Assembly: GCF_000341735.1 (NCBI RefSeq)
Contig: NZ_KB455575.1
Location: forward strand, 2,259,802-2,323,801
DNA length: 64,000 nucleotides
Direction of reading: 5' to 3'
Source: Methylotuvimicrobium buryatense 5G
GTDB taxonomy: Bacteria > Pseudomonadota > Gammaproteobacteria > Methylococcales > Methylomonadaceae
Shown: positions 15,103-25,473 of the stretch, piece by piece
Layout: the number at the start of each line of letters is the position of its first letter
How positions within the stretch are numbered: position 1 is the first letter of the stretch
Program-made: the position numbers and the translations under genes
The notes under the pieces: generated by a model
The model's input: only the letters and a program-made list of their open reading frames with translations
What the model was told of the DNA's origin: nothing
Database searches by the model: none

Positions 15103-16590
15103 TCAAGCATAAGCACTATGTTTGCGCTCCAATCGGCGCACGAACTCCTCCATGATGATGCGATACAAATCCTCGCCCAAATAATCGTCCTCGACACCGC
15201 TATCGATACTCGGATTATCGTTGATCTCGATAATCACGTTACGGCCTGCGATTTGTTTCATATCGACACCGTAAAATCCGTCACCGATCAGCTTAACCGC
15301 TTTCGCTGCGGTTTTGACGACATCCTTCGGCACATCGTGAATAGCCAACGTTTCGAAGCCGCCGCTTTTACCTTTGGCTTTATCGCTACTATGGTTGTAG
15401 ATCTGCCAATGCCCGCGCGCCATAAAATATTTACAGGCATAAATCGGCCGGTTGTTCAAAAAACCGATCCGCCAGTCGTAGTCGGTCAACACATACTCCT
15501 GCACCAACAATATAGCGGACTCTCTAAATAACTCGCGGCATTGGTTTTCCAACTCTTCGCGACCATGCGCCTTGACCACACCGCGCGAAAACGAACCGTG
15601 AGGAATCTTGAGCACGAGAGGATAACCGAAGCTCTGTTCCAATTCGTCAAAATCCAACGGCTTGTCGCGTATGATCAACTGAGTTTTGGGCGTCGGAACA
15701 CCATGCGCACTCAATAAATCGGCCAAAAATACCTTATTCGCACATTTCAGAATCGAATCGGGATCGTCCAAGACCACCAAGCCTTCACTCTCCGCCCGTT
15801 TGGCAAAACGGTAGGTATGATGATCGATCGCGGTGGTTTCACGAATGAACAAGGCATCGTACTCTAAAAGCCGCGCGAAATCGTCTTTATCGATCAGATC
15901 GACATCCAGACCCAGCTCATTACCTGCTTTGATGAAGTTTTTCAGGGCTTTCGTATCGCTCGGAGGAAACTCCTCTTGCGGATTGTAGAGAATCGCCATT
16001 TCGAAGCGAAACCGTTTGCGTGAACGGGGTTTGCGCCAAATCTTACGACTGTAGGCATCGATCGCTTCCGCAAATTGATTTTGTTCGTTTTCATTCAATT
16101 CGGCTAGATTTCCCGGCGTAATCCCAACGATTTCCCAACGTTCGCCCCGCTTGAATTCGACATTTAAAATCGGACTGGGATAAAGCTCAAACAAACGCCT
16201 GGCCAATTTTTCAAGCGGCGGATAAGACACCTTACCGAAAAAAATTTTTATCCCAAAATATTCCTTATCGGGCTGCCCGCAACCTGCCGGATGTTTACCC
16301 AAGTACTTATCGAGATTATTATCGTAAAGACGATAATAATGATGGTTGGCCAAATCGTTGATGCTGCGAATCGACGGAATTACCCGTTGGCCGCGCGCTT
16401 CGGCCAGCAGCGAACAATAATAACCGGTACCGAGATAATCATAATCTCGGCATAGATTGATTACCTGTGTTTTACCGGCTTTTTTACTTTCCGGCAATGA
16501 CAGATAAACCTCGACTGTAACGAGATCGCTACTCGGGTAATAAGGCGCCCAGTCTTCCAGGCGATCGACAACTATATATAAAGAATGCAT
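15103..16590 (-). CDS. RimK-like ATP-grasp ligase with RLAN N-terminal domain
   Basis: A 495-residue protein. Residues 1-150 are the RLAN (RimK-like ATP-grasp N-terminal) domain (NLCRDYDYLGTGYYCSLLAEARGQRVIPS). The ATP-grasp part runs from about 210 to 490, with IRETTAIDHHTYRFA, KIPHGSFSRGVVKA (nucleotide-binding lysine and glycine loop), LVQEYVLTDYDWRIGFLN and DMKQIAGRNVIIEINDNPSIDSGVEDDYLG (metal-binding Glu/Asn). Such enzymes form peptide-type bonds by acyl phosphate chemistry. First gene of the four-gene minus-strand group. It is not ribosomal RimK itself, which lacks the RLAN domain. Confidence 0.88.
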   Translation of the reverse strand: MHSLYIVVDRLEDWAPYYPSSDLVTVEVYLSLPESKKAGKTQVINLCRDYDYLGTGYYCSLLAEARGQRVIPSIRSINDLANHHYYRLYDNNLDKYLGKHPAGCGQPDKEYFGIKIFFGKVSYPPLEKLARRLFELYPSPILNVEFKRGERWEIVGITPGNLAELNENEQNQFAEAIDAYSRKIWRKPRSRKRFRFEMAILYNPQEEFPPSDTKALKNFIKAGNELGLDVDLIDKDDFARLLEYDALFIRETTAIDHHTYRFAKRAESEGLVVLDDPDSILKCANKVFLADLLSAHGVPTPKTQLIIRDKPLDFDELEQSFGYPLVLKIPHGSFSRGVVKAHGREELENQCRELFRESAILLVQEYVLTDYDWRIGFLNNRPIYACKYFMARGHWQIYNHSSDKAKGKSGGFETLAIHDVPKDVVKTAAKAVKLIGDGFYGVDMKQIAGRNVIIEINDNPSIDSGVEDDYLGEDLYRIIMEEFVRRLERKHSAYA

Positions 16591-16630
16591 GGGCTCCGCC
16601 TGGGAAATGAAATAGCGGGTTGGAAATACT

Positions 16631-16679
16631 GTACGTAGATCAAAATTCGGCGCCGAAATTTGAAGTGCGAAAGTTATAA
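16631..16679. repeat. Minimal family D element (two terminal repeats only)
   Basis: GTAGATCAAAATTCGGC is joined directly to GCCGAAATTTGAAGTGCG, i.e. the two family D ends without the roughly 110-bp middle. It forms a near-perfect hairpin between the DUF486 gene and the RimK-like gene. Confidence 0.6.
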
Positions 16680-16689
16680 TTCCGCCTAA

Positions 16690-17043
16690 TTACGGGAACA
16701 ACTTTTCTCTGAACATAAAAAACACCGCACCTAAAATACACAAACCCGCCCACAGGTAGTCGAGCTTCAGCGGTTCCTTTAAATAAAAAAATGCAAACGG
16801 CACGAACACGCTCAAGGTAATGATTTCCTGCATGATTTTAAGTTGTCCGATATTCAATGCCTGATAACCGATCCGATTGGCCGGCACCTGAAGTAAATAT
16901 TCAAACAAGGCCACAGACCAACTCAACATTGCAGCGATAATCCAAGGCTTACCGCTCAACTCCTTCAAATGCGCGTACCAGGCAAATGTCATGAACACGT
17001 TACTGCAAACCAATAAAGCGATAGATATCAAAATCGGATTCAT
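16690..17043 (-). CDS. DMT family protein (DUF486)
   Basis: A 117-residue membrane protein with four predicted helices. The sequence (FMTFAWYAHL near residue 20, PANRIGYQ, LKIMQEIITLSVFVPFAFFYLKEPLK, WAGLCILGAVFFMF) is the compact DUF486 family, which resembles half of a drug/metabolite transporter. It stands alone on the minus strand between repeats. Substrate unknown. Confidence 0.88.
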   Translation of the reverse strand: MNPILISIALLVCSNVFMTFAWYAHLKELSGKPWIIAAMLSWSVALFEYLLQVPANRIGYQALNIGQLKIMQEIITLSVFVPFAFFYLKEPLKLDYLWAGLCILGAVFFMFREKLFP

Positions 17044-17445
17044 ACAAAATAAAGAAAGTCCGCAAAGGCGGCAATCTATAGCATTAAGAAAATTTGCGCA
17101 AGATTCGACTTATGACCGTATCCAGCTTTTACAAAATAATCCTGAGGTAAAAACTTAAAGTGAGTCGCAGGGTATGCATTGCATACCCTTTTTAGGCTTG
17201 GTAACTCAGGATACGGTAAAAAATAGCCTCCCTAAATGGTTCTCACGCTTTGCTCAAATCCCTCGCAAGTTTATCGTTATACATTAATTGTAGGGTACGC
17301 TGCGCGTACCTTCATCCCGCTAAGCACCCAATTCGTAAGTATCAGACCCCGTTAGCAATTTACCGAAATTCAGGCGTAATTATTGGCCTCCCCCTTTGAA
17401 AAAGGCTTTGGCAGCATGGATGCTGTCATAGAGCCTACATGGACG

Positions 17446-17607
17446 TATACCTTTCGCACTTCAAATTTCGACATTAGCCTATGGAGGTGCCAGGGTGTTC
17501 GGCAAAGGCTTTGATAGCATGGATGCTATCATAGAGCCTACATGGACGTATTTACGGCGTCCTTTGACGGGCACCCCGACGCCGAAATTTGACGAGCAAA
17601 GGGTATA
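17446..17607 (+). repeat. Family D element
   Basis: Starts TATACCTTTCGCACTTC and ends with GGGTATA; interior has GGCAAAGGCTTTGATAGCATGG and GCGTCCTTTGACGGGCACC like the other D copies. Directly preceded by the interior of a second D copy cut at GGACGTA, so one D copy may have inserted into, or recombined with, another. Confidence 0.75.
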
Positions 17608-17662
17608 TACCCAGATCACAAACCATAAGGGCCTGTGTTAGCATTCGTGGGGCTACCATGGT

Positions 17663-17802
17663 ACTGCCATTAAGTTAGATGAAACCCGTCATTCCGTCAT
17701 GGACTGGCGGAATCCAGTGCCATGGATGGCAAGCTTTTGAGTCACGGCAGGGCCTTAATGCAAGCATTACTCATTTCTGTGACGGCTTAACTTAATGGCA
17801 GT
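17663..17802 (+). repeat. Family B element (B2 subtype)
   Basis: Inverted ends ACTGCCATTAAGTTA and TAACTTAATGGCAGT enclose a CATTCCGTCATGGACTGGCGGAAT palindrome and CCATGGATGGC. Total 140 bp; no target duplication found. Confidence 0.75.
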
Positions 17803-18054
17803 GACGCAGAGCGAACCCTACAATTTATGTATAACAATGATATAAATCGGGAAGTTATTTGTTACGAAACCCTCAAGAAGAATTGCGAAATGGTACGCGA
17901 TGCACTCCCTGAGTATATGAATCATTTAACCAGTCGGCCCGATAGGTGGCGACGTTGGCGTCGCTCCCTCAGAAGCTGTTTCTTTGAACGATTTTGAAAG
18001 GGTGCAATGGGTACAGGCCGGGACGCACGGAAGCCCCCCCGGCCTTCAGGACAA

Positions 18055-18363
18055 TTACCAGCCTTTTTTAGCCTGTTCCAGGACATACGCCGAAACGCTT
18101 TCGATTTCCTCTTTACTCAAAGTCGATGCGAATCCCGGCATTGGAGCCTTGCCTTCAGAAACCAGTTTTTTGATTGCATCCAAAGAATTCACTCCGTTTT
18201 TTTCCAAACTCTCCGAAGTCAATGTTTTATCCGGATTCATGACGTTTTTACCGCCGGCATGACAAGAGGCGCAATTCTTATTGAAAACATCATTGGCCTG
18301 AGCAACGCCTACCGCAGTTAACGACAGAGCTGAAAATAAAGCGATTTTTAAAAATTTACTCAT
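18055..18363 (-). CDS. Small class I c-type cytochrome (cytochrome c6-like)
   Basis: The 102-residue precursor has a Sec signal peptide (about residues 1-23, ending VAQAN) and one haem-binding CASCH (residues 32-36). The downstream methionine ligand is probably in MPGFASTL, and the C-terminal helix SAYVLEQAKKGW is typical of cytochrome c6/c553 proteins. It should be a periplasmic single-haem electron carrier of about 80 residues after processing. It stands alone, with repeats on both sides; the redox partner cannot be deduced from context. Confidence 0.9.
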   Translation of the reverse strand: MSKFLKIALFSALSLTAVGVAQANDVFNKNCASCHAGGKNVMNPDKTLTSESLEKNGVNSLDAIKKLVSEGKAPMPGFASTLSKEEIESVSAYVLEQAKKGW

Positions 18364-18948
18364 GTGACTCTCCTAAATATAAAAATTATTCTTGTCAGGA
18401 ATCAGTAGCGGAAATCTAGAGTTATTATTAACACCCCTACTGAGTTTTTTAATCCGGACAATAAAAAGGACAAAGTTGCCCTTGCCTAGCTACCATCAAC
18501 GATGGAGCTTAGTTTTTACGCCATTTTCAGGGAAATAGCAATGCCCTGAATAAACCGGTTTTATCGATCGGCATAACGCAAGACGTCTTTTAAATACCAA
18601 CCCATTAACCTAAATTCGGTAGCTTAACTGCTGTGGTCCCGCTTTTTAAACTGAAATATTTTTGAAATTGTTGGTGTTCATAGGCTATTAAGCGCCAGGT
18701 GTAGGGTGCGCATCGTGCACCTGAGTCAAGGCTTCTTGTCGGTTAGCCACCGTGGAATGGTGTGCGATGCGCACCCTACGGCGCTTTGCTTTGGCCTCGG
18801 TCGAAACTTTTAGTACGGGGTTGTAAACTCCAACCCGCCAAGGAATGCTCGCCAAATATCCTGTTAAGCTAGGTACGCACAGTGTACTGTACGAATTTCT
18901 TCATGCTCTTCATGGTGAAATAGTTTTTCTTGGATTAATTTCCGGAAC
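18364..18948. other. Intergenic region with inverted repeats
   Basis: No gene is supported. A clear inverted repeat, GTAGGGTGCGCATCG against CGATGCGCACCCTAC, spans 18701-18779 and may be a small mobile or terminator-like unit; related GTAGGGTGCGCA motifs occur at about 41994 and 36952. A half copy of the hairpin-pair repeat is at 18790-18838. Confidence 0.5.
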
Positions 18949-18974
18949 AAAAAAGGGCCCGTTCGGGCCCTTTT
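18949..18974 (-). terminator. Rho-independent terminator after pnp
   Basis: GGGCCCGAACGGGCCC stem-loop followed by a T-run on the minus strand, 24 bases past the pnp stop codon. It ends the rimP-nusA-infB-rbfA-truB-rpsO-pnp block. Confidence 0.9.
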
Positions 18975-18997
18975 CAATTCGTCAGTGCTTCTTCGAA

Positions 18998-21082
18998 CTA
19001 CTCTTCGATATCAACAGCTTTCATGCTCAATCTGACACGACCCTGTCTATCGATTTCCAATACTTTGACTTTGACGACATCGCCTTCGGAAAGCTTATCG
19101 CTAACCTTGTCGACATGCTCATCGGAAATCTGAGAAATATGCACTAAACCGTCTTTGCCCGGCAGAATCGTCACGAATGCGCCGAAGTCCATCAATCGAG
19201 CAACCTTGCCTTCGTAGGTTTTTCCGACTTCGACTTCCGCGGTAATTTCCTCGATTAAACGACGTGCTTCTTCTCCAGCTTGTTTATCGACTGAAGCAAC
19301 TTTGACGACGCCGTCATCGGTCAAATCAATGCTGGCTCCGGTTTGTTCGGTGATACTACGGATCGTTGCACCGCCTTTACCGATGACTTCGCGGATTTTA
19401 CTTGGATCGATTTTGAACGAAATAATACGCGGCGCATAATCGGACATTTGTCCGCGGGTCTCGGACAGCGCTTTATTCATTTCGCCCAAAATATGCAAGC
19501 GGCCTTGCTTGGCTTGTTCGAGTGCGGTTTTCATGATCTCGGCGGTAATACCGTCGATCTTGATATCCATCTGCAGTGCGGTAACGCCGTCTTCCGAACC
19601 GGCGACTTTGAAGTCCATGTCGCCCAAATGATCTTCATCGCCCATGATATCGGATAATACTGCGAATTGATCGCCTTCCTTAATCAAACCCATCGCGATA
19701 CCCGCGACCGGCGACTTGATCGGCACGCCCGCGTCCATCAGCGCCAAGCTACTCCCGCACACCGACGCCATCGAACTTGAGCCGTTCGACTCGGTAATTT
19801 CGGAAACGACGCGCACGACATAGGGGAATTCATCCATGTTCGGCAATACGGCTTGAACGCCGCGTTTAGCTAAGCGGCCGTGGCCGATTTCTCGGCGTTT
19901 CGGAGAACCGACAAAACCGGTTTCACCGACACAATAAGGAGGGAAGTTGTAATGCAGCATGAAACTTTCACGGTATTCGCCTTCCAAAGCATCGATGATC
20001 TGCGAGTCGCGTTCGGTTCCCAAGGTCGCGACAACCAGAGCCTGCGTTTCGCCGCGGGTAAACAACGCCGAACCGTGAGTTCTCGGCAATACGCCGGTAC
20101 GAATTGAAATAGGTCTGACCGTTTTCAGGTCGCGGCCGTCAATGCGCTTGCCTTCTTCAAGAATCGAACCGCGTACGATTTTCTTTTCGAGATTTTCGAT
20201 GATGCCGCGAATGTCGGATTCGCTATATTGCTCATCAGCCATCAACTTATCGACTGCAGCATTTCTGATTTCTTTCAGTTGCTCTTGTCTGACCAGTTTT
20301 TCAGGGACTTGATATGCCGCCTTAATTCCGGCTTCCACTTCAGCTACCACCAAAGATTCCAGCTCGGTGTTAGCAGCCACCGGTTGCCAGGCCATCGGCG
20401 CCTTGTTAACCATAGCGGCAAGTTCTTTAATTGCAACGATAGCAGTTTGCATTTGCTCATGACCGAACAATACGGCACCAAGCATCACTTCCTCGGACAA
20501 ACATTGCGCTTCGGATTCGACCATGAGTACCGCATGTTCGGTACCGGCAACAACTAATTCCAATTGCGACTCAGCTAATGAAGAGGGCGTCGGATTCAAT
20601 AAATACTGTCCGGCTTTATAACCCACCCTCGCCGCGCCGACAGGACCGTTGAAGGGTAACCCTGAAATCGATAACGCTGCAGAAGCTCCGATCAAGGCAG
20701 GAATTTCGGGATCGACTTCGGGATTCAGTGAAAGAACGGTGGCTATGATTTGAACTTCGTTGGTAAAGCCATCCGGAAATAAGGGGCGGATTGGACGATC
20801 GATGAGACGGGAGGTTAACGTTTCTTTTTCGCTTGGTCGGCCTTCTCGCTTAAAGAAACCGCCGGGAATCTTACCCGCGGCAAAAGATTTTTCCTGATAA
20901 TTGACAGTCAATGGAAAAAAATCTCCGCCGCTGTTTGCTTCTTTTTTTCCAACGACTGTCACTAGAAGGGTGGTCCCCTCCATGTCGATCATTACAGCGC
21001 CGTCCGCCTGACGAGCTATCTCACCGGTTTCCAGCGTAACGAGCTGATCGCCATACTGAAATTCTTTCCGAATCGGATTCAC
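18998..21082 (-). CDS. pnp: Polynucleotide phosphorylase
   Basis: A 694-residue 3'-to-5' exoribonuclease. Two RNase PH domains (about 1-210 and 300-540) flank a helical linker; the second carries [28 protein letters not shown] and [20 protein letters not shown] with the phosphate-binding and catalytic Asp ([11 protein letters not shown]). A KH domain ([29 protein letters not shown]) and an S1 domain ([18 protein letters not shown]) end the protein. It works in mRNA decay, usually with RNase E in the degradosome. It follows rpsO by 108 bases, the usual arrangement. Confidence 0.98.
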   Translation of the reverse strand: MNPIRKEFQYGDQLVTLETGEIARQADGAVMIDMEGTTLLVTVVGKKEANSGGDFFPLTVNYQEKSFAAGKIPGGFFKREGRPSEKETLTSRLIDRPIRPLFPDGFTNEVQIIATVLSLNPEVDPEIPALIGASAALSISGLPFNGPVGAARVGYKAGQYLLNPTPSSLAESQLELVVAGTEHAVLMVESEAQCLSEEVMLGAVLFGHEQMQTAIVAIKELAAMVNKAPMAWQPVAANTELESLVVAEVEAGIKAAYQVPEKLVRQEQLKEIRNAAVDKLMADEQYSESDIRGIIENLEKKIVRGSILEEGKRIDGRDLKTVRPISIRTGVLPRTHGSALFTRGETQALVVATLGTERDSQIIDALEGEYRESFMLHYNFPPYCVGETGFVGSPKRREIGHGRLAKRGVQAVLPNMDEFPYVVRVVSEITESNGSSSMASVCGSSLALMDAGVPIKSPVAGIAMGLIKEGDQFAVLSDIMGDEDHLGDMDFKVAGSEDGVTALQMDIKIDGITAEIMKTALEQAKQGRLHILGEMNKALSETRGQMSDYAPRIISFKIDPSKIREVIGKGGATIRSITEQTGASIDLTDDGVVKVASVDKQAGEEARRLIEEITAEVEVGKTYEGKVARLMDFGAFVTILPGKDGLVHISQISDEHVDKVSDKLSEGDVVKVKVLEIDRQGRVRLSMKAVDIEE

Positions 21083-21144
21083 TATACAGTTCCTATAGGT
21101 TAAGGGTTGTTATCAAAATCGGTTTATTGCTTTCCTTACAAATG

Positions 21145-21187
21145 AAAGAACGGCACAGAATAGTAATTTCAGGCCGTTCTTTTTTTA
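21145..21187. promoter_or_regulatory. rpsO-pnp intergenic hairpin
   Basis: AAAGAACGGC and GCCGTTCTTT pair across an 18-base loop between rpsO and pnp. On the minus strand there is no downstream T-run, so it is more likely an RNA-processing hairpin in the pnp leader than a strong terminator; in E. coli a hairpin here is the RNase III target for pnp autoregulation. Confidence 0.6.
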
Positions 21188-21190
21188 TTC

Positions 21191-21460
21191 TTATTTACGC
21201 AATCCTAAGCGCTCGATCAATGAGCGATAACGGTTTATGTCTTTATTTTTCAAGTAATCCAACAACTTGCGGCGCTGATTAACCATCCGCAGTAAACCGC
21301 GACGAGAATGATTATCTTTTTTATGTTCGGCAAAATGCGGCGTCAAGTGAAGAATGTGCGCTGTCAGTAATGCGACTTGCACTTCCGGAGATCCGGTATC
21401 GGTTTCGTTCAAACGATATTCTTCAACGACTGCTTTTTTTTGTTCCGCGGTAAATGGCAT
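21191..21460 (-). CDS. rpsO: 30S ribosomal protein S15
   Basis: The 89-residue product is standard S15, beginning [33 protein letters not shown] and containing [26 protein letters not shown], the 16S rRNA-binding helix-turn. S15 is an early binder of the central domain of the small subunit and can repress its own mRNA. It is between truB and pnp. Confidence 0.98.
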   Translation of the reverse strand: MPFTAEQKKAVVEEYRLNETDTGSPEVQVALLTAHILHLTPHFAEHKKDNHSRRGLLRMVNQRRKLLDYLKNKDINRYRSLIERLGLRK

Positions 21461-21581
21461 TTCTATTTAACCCCTATAAGATTAATATTGTTTATAAAAA
21501 ATACAAAGCACCGAGTTCGGTGCCAGGATAATGTGTTTCCGCAATAGGGTGCAGAAACAAAACTATTCGGAAATCAGTAAA

Positions 21582-22487
21582 TTATGATGGACTCATATTG
21601 AATAATTTTTTCGGCGCTAGTTTACCATCCAAAAACATTTCGCCCAAACCTAAAAATTGCCGCCCCGTGTACATTCGCACGGGCCCCTCCAACGAATTTT
21701 TAAGCGTCAAACTTTGCCCTTGCTTAATAGCATTTGCCTGTTCTTCGGACAAATCGACAGCCGGTATCGAGTCGATCGGCTTATCGACCGGAATCAAGCA
21801 ATTCATCAATTCGCTTTCGCTCATTGCCTGCAATTGCTCGATCGATTTGGCCTCGTCGATGACAAAGCGGCCGGATGCCAGCCTGCGAAGCTCGATAACC
21901 GTCCCGCCGCAACCGAGTTGCTCGCCGATATCTTCCGCCAGGGTTCTGATATAAGTGCCTTTCGAACACCAAACATCCAAGGTCAGAAGCGCCTCTTGAC
22001 GATCCAACAACTTAATTTTGTATATCGTAATCGGACGAGCCTTGCGTTCGACGGACTTGCCCTGCCTGGCCAATTCATAAAGCTTTTTGCCGTTAAGCTT
22101 AAGCGCCGAATACATCGGCGGCACTTGTTCGATATCGCCTGTGAACCTTTTCAGACAAGCCAGAATTTCATCCTCAGACAGAGGCGGAACCGGGCGTGTT
22201 TTTAGCACCTGCCCTTCCGCATCGCCGGTATCGGTAACCACGCCCAAACGAACGACGACTTGGTAACGCTTATCGTCATCGAGCATGAAGCCGGAAACCT
22301 TGGTCGCTTCGCCGAAACATATCGGCAATAATCCCGATGCTAAAGGATCGAGACTGCCTGTATGCCCGGCCTTGTTCGCATTGAACAAGTGCTTGACTTC
22401 CTGCAAGGCTCTGTTCGACGAAACACCGAGGCGCTTATCGAGCAGCAATATTCCATGAATATCGCGCCCGTTTTTACGCTTTGCCAT
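21582..22487 (-). CDS. truB: tRNA pseudouridine(55) synthase
   Basis: A 301-residue TruB. It makes pseudouridine 55 in the T-loop of tRNAs. The catalytic motif GHTGSLDPLASGLLPICFGEATK holds the active Asp near residue 46, with KRYQVVVRLGV, PPMYSALKLNGKKLYELARQG and CSKGTYIRTLAEDIG. I use ATG at 22487 because it lies five bases after the rbfA stop with a purine-rich site further up; a TTG nine bases upstream overlaps rbfA. Confidence 0.96.
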   Translation of the reverse strand: MAKRKNGRDIHGILLLDKRLGVSSNRALQEVKHLFNANKAGHTGSLDPLASGLLPICFGEATKVSGFMLDDDKRYQVVVRLGVVTDTGDAEGQVLKTRPVPPLSEDEILACLKRFTGDIEQVPPMYSALKLNGKKLYELARQGKSVERKARPITIYKIKLLDRQEALLTLDVWCSKGTYIRTLAEDIGEQLGCGGTVIELRRLASGRFVIDEAKSIEQLQAMSESELMNCLIPVDKPIDSIPAVDLSEEQANAIKQGQSLTLKNSLEGPVRMYTGRQFLGLGEMFLDGKLAPKKLFNMSPS

Positions 22488-22492
22488 TCCGA

Positions 22493-22855
22493 TCAATCCT
22501 CTTTGTTATCCTTCGGATCGCTTAACAACTCTGCTACGCGCATACCGGTTTCAAAGCTATCGTCATAATAAAAGCGTAATTCCGGTATATTGCGCAAACG
22601 CATACGTTTGCACAATTCGCTTCTAATAAAAGGCGTCGCACCGTTCAGATACTTAATACTGTCTTTTTTCCCCTGATCGTCGGCATTAAGCACCGTGACA
22701 TAGATTTTGGCAACGGCCAAGTCCTTGCTAATAACGACTTCATTAACCGTAACGAATCCTACCCGCTTCCCGTCAAGCTCTCGCTGTAGAATAAGCGCAA
22801 GCTCCTTTTGGATTTGGGATGAAACCCGTGCGCTACGGCTAAACTCTCTGGCCAT
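22493..22855 (-). CDS. rbfA: 30S ribosome-binding factor A
   Basis: The 120-residue protein begins REFSRSARVSSQIQKELALILQRELD and contains the KH-like fold segment VTVNEVVISKDLAVAKIYVTVL and LRNIPELRFYYDDSFETGMRV. RbfA assists late 30S maturation and cold adaptation. It begins four bases after infB and ends five bases before truB. Confidence 0.97.
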   Translation of the reverse strand: MAREFSRSARVSSQIQKELALILQRELDGKRVGFVTVNEVVISKDLAVAKIYVTVLNADDQGKKDSIKYLNGATPFIRSELCKRMRLRNIPELRFYYDDSFETGMRVAELLSDPKDNKED

Positions 22856-22859
22856 GGCG

Positions 22860-25463
22860 CTATAACTCCCGTTTCACTTCAATGCGTTCGAAAACCTCGA
22901 TATGGTCTCCGACTCTGACATCGTTGTAGTTTTTAACGCCGATACCGCACTCCATGCCCATTTTGACTTCGGCAACGTCATCCTTAAAGCGGCGCAACGA
23001 TTCCAGTTGCCCCTCGTAAATAACGACGTTTTCACGCAATACGCGAATCGGCAGGTTACGTTTGACAAAGCCTTCGACGACCATACATCCTGCCACCGCA
23101 CCGAATTTCGGCGAACGGAACACATCCCGAACTTCGGCCAAGCCGACGATAGTCTCTTTGATCTCGGGCGCCAGCATGCCGCTTATCGAGCTTTTTACCT
23201 CATCGATCGCTTGATAAATCACACTGTAGTAATGCAAGTCGACATCTTTTTCTTCGATCAATTTACGCGCGGCGGTGTCCGCACGAACGTTAAAGCCGAT
23301 CAAAATCGCCCCGGAAGCCAGCGCCAAATTGACATCGCCTTCGTTGATGCCGCCGACGCCGCCATAAACAACCTTAACCTCGACTTCGTCCGAGGACAGC
23401 TTAATCAAGGATTCGCGTAAGGCTTCCAAACTACCTTGAACATCGGTTTTAATCACCAAGTTCAAACTGGCCGTTTCGCCAGTCGCCATTTTTGAGAACA
23501 CTTGATCCAATTTAGCGGCTTGCTGCGCGGCCATGCGGCTGATTTTGCTCTTATCTTCACGATGCTCGGCCAATTCCCGAGCCGCACGCTCGTTTTGCAC
23601 GACCAAAAATTCGTCGCCGGCATTCGGGGTACCCGAAAGACCGAGAATCTCAACCGGCGTACTTGGACCTGCATCCTTGACGGTTTTCCCGTTTTCATTA
23701 AACATTGCCCTGACACGGCCGTATTCATGACCGCACAAAACGAATTGCCCTTTTTCCAGCATGCCTCGCTGCACCAGAATCGTTGCAACCGCTCCACGAC
23801 CTTTATCAAGCCTGGATTCGATAACGATACCCGAAGCCGACCCTTCCACCGGAGCCGTTAACTCCAGTATTTCGGCTTGCAAGATCAACGCTTCGATCAA
23901 ATCGTCGATACCTTCGCCGGTTTTTGCCGATACCTTGATGAACTGCACATCTCCGCCCCATTCCTCGGGTACCACATTAATCGTGGACATTTCCTGCATA
24001 ACCTTTTCCGGATTGGCTTGCGGCTTATCGATTTTATTGATCGCGACGATGATCGGCACATTGGCCGCGCGCGCATGCTCGACAGCTTCCTTAGTCTGCG
24101 GCATCACACCGTCATCCGCCGCGACCACTACAATGACTACATCGGTCAATTCGGCGCCTCTAGCACGCATCGCGGTAAACGCAGCATGTCCCGGCGTATC
24201 TAAAAAGGTCACCGAACCGTGATCGGTAATAACCTGATAAGCACCGATATGCTGGGTAATACCACCCGCTTCACCTGCCGCAACGCGAGTTTCACGAATG
24301 TAGTCCAGCAAGGAAGTTTTACCGTGATCGACATGCCCCATGATGGTAACGATCGGTGCGCGAGACATTTCCTGACTGCTCTCTTCCTTCAGAGCCGCCA
24401 AAATTTCGGCTTCCAAATCGTCATCGCTTTGCATGATGGCTTTATGGCCCATTTCCTCGACCAACAGCACTGCGGTTTCCTGATCGATACTCTGGTTAAT
24501 CGTTGCCATCATGCCCATTTTCATCAATTGCTTGATAACTTCGGCGGCTTTGACACTCATTTTTTGCGCCAAATCGGAAACGATAATATGTTCAGGAATA
24601 GCGACTTCCTTGATAACCGGAGCAACCGGTTTCTCGAATTGATGCTTCAAATCGGTCTGAGCACCGTTCTTGTCCTTTTGTTTGCCTTTTTTCTTGCCTT
24701 TCCCGGCTGTTTGTCCTTGTCTTTTTTTCTTTTGACTTTCTATTCTGGCTGCCGCTAATTGCCGAACTTTTTCGGCATTTTTTTCTACCGCAGCTTCTAG
24801 GCGACGTTTTTTCTCTTCCTCTTTTTTTCTTTCGCTTTCTGAAAGCCGAGCTTTTCGCTCGTTTTCCTTGCGAAGCTCAGTGGCTTGAGTTTCGGTTAAC
24901 GCTGCTTCATCGATAACTTCGGAATCCGCTACGGCCATATCACCCACAGTAACCGCCGAAGAAACGGCTTCGACGACCGGCTCTTCCCGCTCGAATAATT
25001 CTTCTTCGATTCGGACTGCCTTTTCTTCCGCTACAGCGCTAATCGGCGGGTGCTCGGCGCTTACCGGCATCGGTTGAGCCGGAGTCGCTTCCTCTGTTTT
25101 TATAATTTCTTCGGACTCTTTCGGCTCATCGGCAACGGTCGCGACTTCAGTGCGTTTTACGTAGGTTTTCTTTTTTCGAACTTCGATGCTGATCGTTTTT
25201 GCCGAACTACCCGGAGCGCTGCTTTGCTTAAGCTCGCTGACCGTCCTACGTTTCAACGTAACCCGTTTCGGCGCGGCGTCCGCCTCTCCTGTCGGTTTAC
25301 CGTGCCGCTTACGCAAATGAGCCAGCAATTTGACTTTTTCGTCTTCATTAATTACGTCATCAGGGGCATGCGCGGATAATCCGGCTTCTTTCAGTTGCTC
25401 TAATAATCGCTCTAGAGGTATACCCACTACCTCCGCTAACTGCCGTACTGTTTTATCACTCAT
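22860..25463 (-). CDS. infB: Translation initiation factor IF-2
   Basis: An 867-residue GTPase. The N-terminal IF2-N domain (about 1-50) is followed by a long charged, Lys/Glu-rich linker (about 60-280), a second IF2-N domain, and the G domain with [32 protein letters not shown] and AINKIDKP. The C-terminal domains contain the initiator-tRNA-binding [18 protein letters not shown]. It places fMet-tRNA on the 30S subunit. The gene for initiator tRNA lies upstream in the same block. Confidence 0.98.
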   Translation of the reverse strand: MSDKTVRQLAEVVGIPLERLLEQLKEAGLSAHAPDDVINEDEKVKLLAHLRKRHGKPTGEADAAPKRVTLKRRTVSELKQSSAPGSSAKTISIEVRKKKTYVKRTEVATVADEPKESEEIIKTEEATPAQPMPVSAEHPPISAVAEEKAVRIEEELFEREEPVVEAVSSAVTVGDMAVADSEVIDEAALTETQATELRKENERKARLSESERKKEEEKKRRLEAAVEKNAEKVRQLAAARIESQKKKRQGQTAGKGKKKGKQKDKNGAQTDLKHQFEKPVAPVIKEVAIPEHIIVSDLAQKMSVKAAEVIKQLMKMGMMATINQSIDQETAVLLVEEMGHKAIMQSDDDLEAEILAALKEESSQEMSRAPIVTIMGHVDHGKTSLLDYIRETRVAAGEAGGITQHIGAYQVITDHGSVTFLDTPGHAAFTAMRARGAELTDVVIVVVAADDGVMPQTKEAVEHARAANVPIIVAINKIDKPQANPEKVMQEMSTINVVPEEWGGDVQFIKVSAKTGEGIDDLIEALILQAEILELTAPVEGSASGIVIESRLDKGRGAVATILVQRGMLEKGQFVLCGHEYGRVRAMFNENGKTVKDAGPSTPVEILGLSGTPNAGDEFLVVQNERAARELAEHREDKSKISRMAAQQAAKLDQVFSKMATGETASLNLVIKTDVQGSLEALRESLIKLSSDEVEVKVVYGGVGGINEGDVNLALASGAILIGFNVRADTAARKLIEEKDVDLHYYSVIYQAIDEVKSSISGMLAPEIKETIVGLAEVRDVFRSPKFGAVAGCMVVEGFVKRNLPIRVLRENVVIYEGQLESLRRFKDDVAEVKMGMECGIGVKNYNDVRVGDHIEVFERIEVKREL

Positions 25464-25473
25464 ATTTTGCCCC

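Larger units (their letters stand above)
17044..18054. other. One-kilobase gene-free region of stacked repeats
   Basis: I see no gene. It holds the palindromes GGGTATGCATTGCATACCC (about 17179-17197) and GGTACGCTGCGCGTACC (about 17293-17310), a partial family D interior (about 17395-17445), a full family D copy (17446-17607) and a family B copy (17663-17802). Confidence 0.6.

Noticed and set aside
15088-15531. 147-residue plus-strand ORF
   Set aside because: Antisense to the C-terminal ATP-grasp part of the RimK-like gene; no independent support.
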